Below, one piece after another: positions 1-4,683 of a DNA stretch of 7,848 bases. The position numbers and the translations under genes are program-made. Where the stretch lies: the NCBI GenBank assembly GCA_937893735.1, contig CALBGD010000336.1:1-7848 (forward strand). Reading direction: 5' to 3'. The notes below the pieces were generated by a model. It made no database searches. It saw only the letters and a list, made by a program, of their open reading frames with translations, and was not told where the DNA came from. This stretch comes from an uncultured Clostridia bacterium (GTDB lineage Bacteria; Bacillota; Clostridia; Oscillospirales; Ruminococcaceae). Each line of letters begins with the position of its first letter. Within the stretch, counting starts at the first letter, position 1.

Positions 1-335
1 TTCATCGGGTGGCGCTTTGCGATGATACGGCGCTTTCCGGGCATTGTAACATCAACTGCCTCTGTCTTTAAGCGAAGGTCAGTGAGAGCCGCTTTCAGGG
101 ATCCAGCCTTTTCCTTTACTGCGTTCTCGATATCAGCGCGGATATCGTTTGCAAGCTGTCCCATTACCGGGCGCTCCTCTGCGGGAAGTCCGCCCATCTG
201 CTTCAAGATAGCGGTCAGCTCGCCCTTCTTGCCGAGGAATCTAACTCTGAGGTCGTCGATCTCCTTAATGTCAGCGCTGTCCTTGACCGCTTTGAGCGCT
301 TCCTCTCTGATCGCCTGTAACTGTTCTTTCATCAT
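1..335 (-). CDS. pheS: Phenylalanine--tRNA ligase alpha subunit, N-terminal part (cut by left edge)
   Basis: Encodes the first 111 residues of the PheS subunit, which with PheT forms the cytoplasmic alpha2beta2 enzyme that charges tRNA-Phe. Visible are the long N-terminal helical region that forms the tRNA-binding coiled coil and family-typical stretches: LRVRFLGKKGELT (about residues 28-40), LPAEERPVMGQLAN (about 49-62) and VDVTMPGKR, the link towards the class II catalytic core. The core lies outside the window. Two ATG codons stand in tandem (335-333 and 332-330). I chose the first because the GGAAGG ribosome binding site (350-355) is already 14 nt away. The gene has its own promoter at 466-494 and a leader of about 120 nt; pheT presumably follows beyond the edge. 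Identification is confident from the N-terminal similarity. Confidence 0.93.
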   Translation of the reverse strand, partial: MMKEQLQAIREEALKAVKDSADIKEIDDLRVRFLGKKGELTAILKQMGGLPAEERPVMGQLANDIRADIENAVKEKAGSLKAALTDLRLKTEAVDVTMPGKRRIIAKRHPM

Positions 336-458
336 TGGTTAAAATCAATCCTTCCCTGTCGGAATATTCAGCGCCCGCCTGCGGAACGCCTTTTCCTGAC
401 CCTGTACGCTGGCACAGAAGGTCATTTTTTATACATTTTCATGTGTCCATGACACGCC
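336..458 (-). promoter_or_regulatory. pheS 5' leader with possible SD-sequestering helix and small upstream ORF
   Basis: This untranslated stretch runs from the predicted start of transcription to pheS. A small hairpin, GTGTC-ATG-GACAC (455-443), lies near its 5' end. Further on, CCTTCTGT (421-414) can pair with ACA-GG-GAAGG (359-350), which contains the pheS ribosome binding site; this gives five plus three base pairs with a two-G bulge. Inside it, CAGCG (411-407) can pair with CGCTG (373-369). A 26-codon reading frame runs from the ATG at 425 to the TGA at 345, ending just past the pheS ribosome binding site. I found no T-box core (AGGGTGGNACCGCG), although pheS is often under T-box control in Firmicutes. 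The pairings were found by eye and not folded by computation. Confidence 0.35.
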
Positions 459-465
459 ACATTAT

Positions 466-494
466 ATTATAGCACACAGCCGTCAAAATTTCAA
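466..494 (-). promoter_or_regulatory. SigA-type promoter of pheS
   Basis: On the minus strand, TTGAAA (494-489) is followed after exactly 17 bp by a perfect TATAAT (471-466). Transcription should start near 459-458, giving a pheS leader of about 120 nt. The -35 box begins only 7 nt past the stop codon of the upstream membrane-protein gene, and I see no terminator there, so read-through from the proBA unit could add to pheS transcription. Confidence 0.8.
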
Positions 495-500
495 GCCCTG

Positions 501-1382
501 TTACGATAATTCACCGGGATTGACTTCCTCTGTCTGCGGCTGGTAGTCGCTGAACCGCACGGACATCAGCGTGTCCCTGCCCTCCCAGCGGCTTATGGTG
601 TACTCCATATATTTCTCCGGAGTCGCCTGAATTCCGCTCACGCCTGCAACAGAAGCGATCGTCGGCGGAAGATATCCGACTATCAGAGTGTACACATCGC
701 CGTCGTTCGAAACTGAAACGATCTGCGGCGAGTATGTCAGGTAGCGGATATTCTTGTTGGCCGCGTAGGTGTGGGAGTCCGGGTCGTAGGTGAAACGAAC
801 CTCGGCGGTGCCCACCGTCTGGTGCTCGAGGGATACCGACGAGCCGAAAAGCTCGCGGCAGGAAGCGCTGACGTTATACTCCGGAATGGTCAGCCCGCCC
901 TCCTGATTCTCGAATTCCTTGGTGTCAGAATTAACGAGGATATTCCATATCGAACAGGATATCTTTGAGGAATCCGGTATCTCGTCTGCTTCCTCAAAGG
1001 GCGCGATATCGTTCACGACTACCGGGAAAATAAACTGCGCGAACTCGTTTTTCAGCGAGGTGTTATCCACAAGGTTCGAGGCTATCTGCGCAACAAATCT
1101 CACGGACGAAAAAACTCCGATTATTGCCATGACTATAACAAACACACCGAATCCGAAAAAGAAACGGCTGCGGCGCGGCTTTTCGGGTACGTTCTGCGCC
1201 GCGTCAGCACCAGAACCTAGCTCTGCTATATCGTTTTCTATATCGGGTTCCTGCTCCAGAGAACCGAAAAGCTCGTTTATAACGCGGCTGTTCTGGCTTT
1301 CTTTCTTTGGTTCCTGCTCCTGCACCGGCGCTTTCTGCGGCGCTGTATTTTTCGGTGCGGAGGATTTTTTTCTCTTTGCCAT
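501..1382 (-). CDS. Unknown single-pass membrane protein in the proBA operon
   Basis: A 293-residue protein I do not recognise. Residues 1-73 are polar, rich in Lys, Pro, Gln and Glu, probably disordered, and end in a basic patch (KPRRSR). A hydrophobic segment at about 74-94 should be a transmembrane helix. With positive charge on its N-terminal side, residues 1-73 are predicted to be cytoplasmic and about 95-293 extracellular. The outer part contains two cysteines (C143, C175) that could form a disulfide, beta-rich stretches, and an acidic, polar tail. The start ATG (1382-1380) has AAAGGA four to five nt upstream. It begins 11 nt after the proA stop, so it is almost certainly co-transcribed with proline synthesis, although nothing in the protein suggests an enzyme. 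It could be a sensor, an envelope factor or a passenger gene. Confidence 0.85.
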   Translation of the reverse strand: MAKRKKSSAPKNTAPQKAPVQEQEPKKESQNSRVINELFGSLEQEPDIENDIAELGSGADAAQNVPEKPRRSRFFFGFGVFVIVMAIIGVFSSVRFVAQIASNLVDNTSLKNEFAQFIFPVVVNDIAPFEEADEIPDSSKISCSIWNILVNSDTKEFENQEGGLTIPEYNVSASCRELFGSSVSLEHQTVGTAEVRFTYDPDSHTYAANKNIRYLTYSPQIVSVSNDGDVYTLIVGYLPPTIASVAGVSGIQATPEKYMEYTISRWEGRDTLMSVRFSDYQPQTEEVNPGELS

Positions 1383-1393
1383 AGTTTCCTTTC

Positions 1394-2638
1394 TTAGCTT
1401 CTTATCTGACCATTGCCATTTATGAGGTATTTGTATGTCGTCAGCGCTTCAAGTCCCATGGGCCCCCTTGCGTGGAGCTTCTGCGTGGAAATTCCTATCT
1501 CAGCGCCAAGCCCGAACTCAAAGCCGTCAGTAAAGCGCGTGCTTGCATTCACATAGACTGCCGCCGCGTCAACTCTCTGCTGGAAAAGCTCCGCACTGCG
1601 CAGGCTCTGGGTAACTATGCACTCGCTGTGCTTGGTTCCAAAGCGCGCAATGTGCTCTATTGCCTCGTCGATGTCCTTCACGATTTTTGCGGACAGGCGG
1701 TAGTCGAGGAACTCCGTTGCGTAATCTACATCATCGGCTATCTTCTCGACCTCGATAAGCTTGGAAGTGGCTTCGTCGCCGCGTACTGCTACCTTTCCCT
1801 GCCACTTCTCCGCAAGCTTTCTGAACAGCTCGGGAGCCGCCTTTTCGTGGACGAGTATTCCCTCGATGGCGTTGCACACGGAGGGACGCTGTGTCTTGGC
1901 GTTATTGATTATCTCAACTGCCATGCCGATATCCGCGCTCTCGTCAACATAAACGTGGCAGTTGCCCTCGCCGGTCTGGATAACCGGAACAGTCGCATTC
2001 TGGACCACCGCGCGGATAAGTCCGCCGCCGCCGCGCGGGATCAGCAGGTCGATGTATTTGTTCAGCCTCATCATTGCGTTTGCAACATCGCGGGAGGTGT
2101 CCTCCACGAGCTGAACCGCGTTTTCATTGCAGCCGGAATCCTTCAGCGCCCTGCGCATAAGTCCGACAAGCGCCTTGTTGGAGTTTATCGCGTCGCTGCC
2201 GCCGCGGAGTATCACGGCGTTTCCTGCCTTGAAGCAGAGCGCTGCGGCGTCCACTGTTACGTTCGGGCGGGACTCGAAAATTATGCCTATCGTGCCGATA
2301 GGAACGCGCTTCTTAATAACGTGAAGTCCGTTCGGGAGGTCGCCGCCTCCTATCACTTCGCCGATAGGGTCAGGCAGGGAGATTACCTTGTCAACACCGT
2401 CCGCCATGCCGTTTATGCGGGCTTCGGTGAGTGTCAGGCGGTCTATCATCGCCTCGGACATACCGTTCTTTCTTGCAGCGTCAATATCCATCTGATTTGC
2501 GCCGATTATCTCGGTGACATGGGAGCGCAGAGCCGCTGAGATGGCTCCAAGCGCGGAATTCTTCTCTCTTGTTCCCATCGCGGAAACTGCGGGTTCGGCT
2601 GCCTTTGCGCTGGCTCCTAGCTGTTCAATGTATTCCAT
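1394..2638 (-). CDS. proA: Glutamate-5-semialdehyde dehydrogenase (gamma-glutamyl phosphate reductase)
   Basis: Catalyses NADPH-dependent reduction of gamma-glutamyl phosphate to glutamate-5-semialdehyde, the second step of proline synthesis, in the cytoplasm. At 414 residues it has the usual length for ProA. The aldehyde dehydrogenase fold is clear: VPIGTIGIIFESRPNVT (about 112-128) and AGNAVILRGGSDA (about 138-150) form the nucleotide-binding region, LIPRGGGGLI (about 199-208) follows, and TQRPSVCNAIE carries the expected catalytic cysteine at C255. The C-terminal GAEIGISTQKLHARGPMGLE (about 378-397) is a ProA hallmark. The start ATG has AGAGG about 7 nt upstream. The gene sits 20 nt downstream of proB and 11 nt upstream of the membrane-protein gene. 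No residue expected to be essential appears to be missing. Confidence 0.97.
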   Translation of the reverse strand: MEYIEQLGASAKAAEPAVSAMGTREKNSALGAISAALRSHVTEIIGANQMDIDAARKNGMSEAMIDRLTLTEARINGMADGVDKVISLPDPIGEVIGGGDLPNGLHVIKKRVPIGTIGIIFESRPNVTVDAAALCFKAGNAVILRGGSDAINSNKALVGLMRRALKDSGCNENAVQLVEDTSRDVANAMMRLNKYIDLLIPRGGGGLIRAVVQNATVPVIQTGEGNCHVYVDESADIGMAVEIINNAKTQRPSVCNAIEGILVHEKAAPELFRKLAEKWQGKVAVRGDEATSKLIEVEKIADDVDYATEFLDYRLSAKIVKDIDEAIEHIARFGTKHSECIVTQSLRSAELFQQRVDAAAVYVNASTRFTDGFEFGLGAEIGISTQKLHARGPMGLEALTTYKYLINGNGQIRS

Positions 2639-2658
2639 AGTTTACCTCTTTTCACTGA

Positions 2659-3444
2659 TTATCTGATGGCTCTGAAATATGTACATACCGGCTCGCCCTC
2701 GAAAAGCTCATAGAGCTGGGCAGGATCATGGTTACCTATAATTACTGTGTCGATACCGGCTTCGGTGGCTATCTGGGCGGCTTCTATCTTCGTGAGCATT
2801 CCTCCGGTGCCGAGGCTGCTCCCCGCGCCCTGAGCCGCCGCGATTATCTCCGGGGTTATCTTATCGACAACGGGTATCAGCTTTGATTCCGGGAGCTTGG
2901 GGTCGCCGTCGTACAGACCGTCAACATCGGTCAGCATTACCAGCAGGTCTGCGTCGCAGAGAGAGGCAACTATCGCGGAAAGCGTGTCGTTCTCATCGAA
3001 ATCGAGCTGCTTTATGGAAATTGCGTCGTTCGCGTTGATTATCGGTATGACTTTCATCTCAAACAGGCGGTTGAATGTGTTGATTACGTTGGTCTTGCGC
3101 TCCTTGTTGGAGATGACATCGCGGGTCAGCAGGAGCTGTGCGACCTTGTGGTGATACTTTCCGAATGTTTCGCTGTAAAAAGTCATCAGCTCGGACTGAC
3201 CTATGGCGGCGCACGCCTGCTTTCCCGGCATATCGGTCGGCTTGCATGGCAGACCTGCCTGAGCGGCGCCGACGCCCTGCGCGCCCGAGGTCACAAAAAT
3301 CACTTCGCGCCCGGAGTTCTTTATGTCGGACATTACCTCGATAAGGTGCTGGCACTTTCTGATGTTGAGGTGCCCCGTAGGGTACGCAAGAGTTGAGCTG
3401 CCGACCTTTATCACTATTCTTTTCTTATTCTCAAACTGTTTCAT
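2659..3444 (-). CDS. proB: Glutamate 5-kinase, short form without PUA domain
   Basis: Phosphorylates glutamate to gamma-glutamyl phosphate, the committed step of proline synthesis and the usual point of proline feedback inhibition. The 261-residue protein is one amino acid kinase domain: KRIVIKVGSSTL (8-19, phosphate-binding Lys and Gly), VTSGAQGVG (51-59), NANDAI (137-142), FDENDTLSAIVA (149-160), LTDVDGLYDGDP (171-182) and GTGGMLTKIEAA (212-223). E. coli ProB is about 367 residues because of a C-terminal PUA domain that is absent here, as in many Clostridia. I placed the start at the ATG at 3444 because homology begins there and AAAGAGAG lies 6 nt upstream. A longer frame reaching 3525 would begin inside the promoter and be untranscribed. 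First gene of the proB-proA-membrane protein unit. Confidence 0.95.
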   Translation of the reverse strand: MKQFENKKRIVIKVGSSTLAYPTGHLNIRKCQHLIEVMSDIKNSGREVIFVTSGAQGVGAAQAGLPCKPTDMPGKQACAAIGQSELMTFYSETFGKYHHKVAQLLLTRDVISNKERKTNVINTFNRLFEMKVIPIINANDAISIKQLDFDENDTLSAIVASLCDADLLVMLTDVDGLYDGDPKLPESKLIPVVDKITPEIIAAAQGAGSSLGTGGMLTKIEAAQIATEAGIDTVIIGNHDPAQLYELFEGEPVCTYFRAIR

Positions 3445-3496
3445 GACGGACTCTCTTTCAGAATATCTTATAAATGCACATAAACGTACATAATAT

Positions 3497-3525
3497 ATTA
3501 TAGCAAAATCTATCAGGAATTGCAA
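3497..3525 (-). promoter_or_regulatory. SigA-type promoter of the proBA operon
   Basis: On the minus strand, TTGCAA (3525-3520) is followed after 17 bp by a perfect TATAAT (3502-3497), giving a start of transcription near 3490 and an untranslated leader of about 45 nt before proB. The leader is AT-rich and contains a loose direct repeat (TTATGTAC, TTATGTGC). I see no riboswitch or attenuator in it. Confidence 0.8.
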
Positions 3526-3568
3526 GATAATTCCGCAAAAAAAACATGATATTTTGGTATTAATAGAA

Positions 3569-3584
3569 ACTTCTGATTTGAAGT
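3569..3584. repeat. Small inverted repeat between divergent promoters
   Basis: ACTTC (3569-3573) and GAAGT (3580-3584) are separated by 6 nt. The repeat sits between the proB promoter and the opposite-facing promoter at 3617. It could be an operator for a dimeric regulator, but five base pairs in AT-rich DNA can arise by chance. Confidence 0.2.
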
Positions 3585-3616
3585 ATGAAAATTATGCGAA
3601 ATACATAAAAAACCTA

Positions 3617-3645
3617 TTGATTTTTTATGTGTTTTGTGGTATTAT
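3617..3645 (+). promoter_or_regulatory. Extended -10 promoter for the DUF6106-like/acpS unit
   Basis: TTGATT (3617-3622) is followed after 17 bp by TATTAT (3640-3645), which is preceded directly by TGG (3637-3639), an extended -10 element. A perfect TATAAT overlaps it at 3643-3648, but its spacing to the -35 is 20 bp, so I prefer the first reading. Transcription should begin near 3652, leaving a leader of about 80 nt. Confidence 0.65.
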
Positions 3646-3663
3646 AATTTTACTGGCTATTAA

Positions 3664-3689
3664 GAAAAGTACCCGTTGGGAACCTTTTC
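3664..3689 (+). promoter_or_regulatory. Leader hairpin
   Basis: GAAAAG (3664-3669) pairs with CTTTTC (3684-3689). An inner CCC/GGG stem with a GTT loop (3672-3680) extends it across a small internal loop. It lies near the start of the predicted transcript. It is not followed by a T-run of terminator type, so it is more likely a 5' stabilising or regulatory stem, if real. Confidence 0.3.
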
Positions 3690-3710
3690 AGCAAATATTT
3701 TCAGCAAATA
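3685..3710 (+). repeat. Perfect 13-bp tandem repeat in the leader
   Basis: TTTTCAGCAAATA occurs twice head to tail (3685-3697 and 3698-3710). A third partial copy, TCAGCAA (3716-3722), runs into the ribosome binding site of the next gene. The first copy overlaps the 3' arm of the leader hairpin, so hairpin formation and access to the repeat would compete. Confidence 0.75.
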
Positions 3711-3731
3711 ATCGATCAGCAAGGAGCAGTA

Positions 3732-4250
3732 ATGGATAATTTTGAAGAACAGCTTGTGGAAAAGCGCCGCACCGGTGCCGACACAGCTAAAAAAATACTC
3801 ATTTCGGCAGCGGCACTGATTCTCGCCTCATTCTTTATGTACCTCGCAATATCGGGGCTTCTGACCATGGTAATTTTCGCCGTGCTCACGCTTGGCGGTG
3901 GTATATGGCTTCTGGGGAACTTCAACACGGAATATGAGTATATCCTCACCAACAATGAAATGGATATCGACAAGATAATCGGCAAGCGCAAGCGCAAACG
4001 CATGATCACCGTTGATATTTCCCAGGCAGAGGATTTCGCGCCATATCCTCCGGAAAATGAGATAAATGCAGACGCGACCGTCCATGCCTACACCGGCTCC
4101 GATGTTGACGCATACTATTTGTTGGTAAACCACAGTGGATATGGCAGGGTGAAGCTCATATTCAATCCTAACAAAAAAATGAGGGAGGCAATTATGCAGG
4201 AGTTGCCAAACACTCTCCGCATAAAGCTCAGAAATAATAATGACAGATAA
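3732..4250 (+). CDS. Small two-segment membrane protein, DUF6106-like, unknown function
   Basis: A 172-residue protein. After a charged cytoplasmic start (MDNFEEQLVEKRRTG), two adjacent hydrophobic stretches at about 21-40 and 42-62 should form a membrane hairpin, leaving the rest in the cytoplasm. The soluble part has EYEYILTNNEMDIDKI (67-82), a strongly basic GKRKRKRM patch (84-91) and a mixed alpha/beta tail ending in NPNKKMREAIMQELP. The membrane hairpin followed by the EYxxTNxEMDIDKI-basic pattern resembles what I recall of clostridial DUF6106 proteins. This is recognition by memory, and no function is known to me. The ribosome binding site AAGGAG (3721-3726) is ideally placed 5 nt from the ATG. 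The last 11 nt overlap the AcpS-like gene, suggesting translational coupling. Confidence 0.85.
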   Translation: MDNFEEQLVEKRRTGADTAKKILISAAALILASFFMYLAISGLLTMVIFAVLTLGGGIWLLGNFNTEYEYILTNNEMDIDKIIGKRKRKRMITVDISQAEDFAPYPPENEINADATVHAYTGSDVDAYYLLVNHSGYGRVKLIFNPNKKMREAIMQELPNTLRIKLRNNNDR

Positions 4251-4623
4251 TAATATTTTTATACGCGTTGGTACAAATATTGTAGAAATGAAGCGTATCA
4301 GGCGCGCAGCTAGGAATCCAAAGTTCCTGGCAAATTACTTTTCGGCGGACGAGATAAGATATCTCGTTTCCCGCAAGCTTTCAACGGAGCTTATTGCCGA
4401 AAACTACTGCGCGAAGATAGCTTTCGCAAAGGCGATAGGCACGGGCTTCCGCATAATCAGACCGCAGGAGATTACAGTGCTCCGCGACAGGATAGGCTCG
4501 CCGTTCATCATCACCACTGGCAGGGCTAAAATGCTTGAGGAGCGTGAGCGCTATGTGTTCAACCTTTCAGTTGCGCACTGCAAGGATTACGCAACCGCCA
4601 CAGTTGTTATCAACCGGGAATAA
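4240..4623 (+). CDS. AcpS-family (holo-ACP synthase-like) protein lacking the usual metal ligands
   Basis: A 127-residue protein with the AcpS fold and normal AcpS length. AcpS moves 4'-phosphopantetheine from CoA to a serine of acyl carrier protein. Family landmarks are in order: RVGTNIVEMKRI (9-20), NPKFLANYFSADEIRYLVSRK (26-46), ENYCAKIAFAKAIGTGFR (54-71), IGSPFI (85-90) and LSVAHCKDYATATVVI (109-124). The magnesium-binding Asp of the GTDIVEI motif is Asn (N13), and the Glu of the AKEAF motif is Ile (I60). K59, K64 and H113 are kept. The codons (AAT, ATA) are plain in the sequence. The start overlaps the upstream gene by 11 nt with no clear ribosome binding site, so translation is probably coupled. 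It may be inactive, altered or regulatory, so I give no gene symbol. Confidence 0.85.
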   Translation: MTDNNIFIRVGTNIVEMKRIRRAARNPKFLANYFSADEIRYLVSRKLSTELIAENYCAKIAFAKAIGTGFRIIRPQEITVLRDRIGSPFIITTGRAKMLEERERYVFNLSVAHCKDYATATVVINRE

Positions 4624-4629
4624 TTATTG

Positions 4630-4661
4630 TGCGCCGCACAGCCTGCGGCGCATTTATTTTT
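4630..4661 (+). terminator. Intrinsic terminator after the AcpS-like gene
   Basis: TGCGCCGCA (4630-4638) and TGCGGCGCA (4644-4652) form a perfect 9-bp GC-rich stem with a 5-nt loop (CAGCC), followed by TTTATTTTT (4653-4661). It starts 7 nt after the AcpS-like stop codon. On the opposite strand the flank is CAATAATTA, so it should act mainly on the plus strand. Confidence 0.88.
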
Positions 4662-4669
4662 GACTACGC

Positions 4670-4675
4670 AAGGAA
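4670..4675 (+). promoter_or_regulatory. Ribosome binding site that fixes the GTPase fusion start
   Basis: AAGGAA lies 8 nt before the ATG at 4684. Another in-frame ATG at 4675 overlaps this site and is too close to use it. An in-frame TTG at 4627 lies ahead of the terminator stem, where no ribosome binding site is seen. Homology to TetM and EF-G also starts at 4684 (MKRLVIGMTAHVD). Confidence 0.75.
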
Positions 4676-4683
4676 TGATTCAG

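Noticed and set aside
336..500. T-box riboswitch upstream of pheS
   Set aside because: I looked for the T-box core sequence and a terminator ahead of pheS and found neither; the leader is also short for a T-box.
1472..2539. Open frame of 355 codons on the plus strand
   Set aside because: It lies antisense and fully inside proA, which has clear family motifs. The translation resembles no known protein and reflects GC-biased third positions.
3445..3525. 27-residue N-terminal extension of proB
   Set aside because: It would start inside the -35 box of the proB promoter, its sequence is unlike any ProB N-terminus, and a start with a ribosome binding site lies at 3444.
3554..3739. 61-codon plus-strand frame between the divergent promoters
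   Set aside because: It spans the plus-strand promoter and overlaps the ribosome binding site and start of the next gene. The AT-rich composition explains the frame, and no ribosome binding site is seen.
4627..4683. 19-residue N-terminal extension of the GTPase fusion (TTG start)
   Set aside because: It is encoded by the terminator hairpin itself, and homology with TetM and EF-G begins at 4684.
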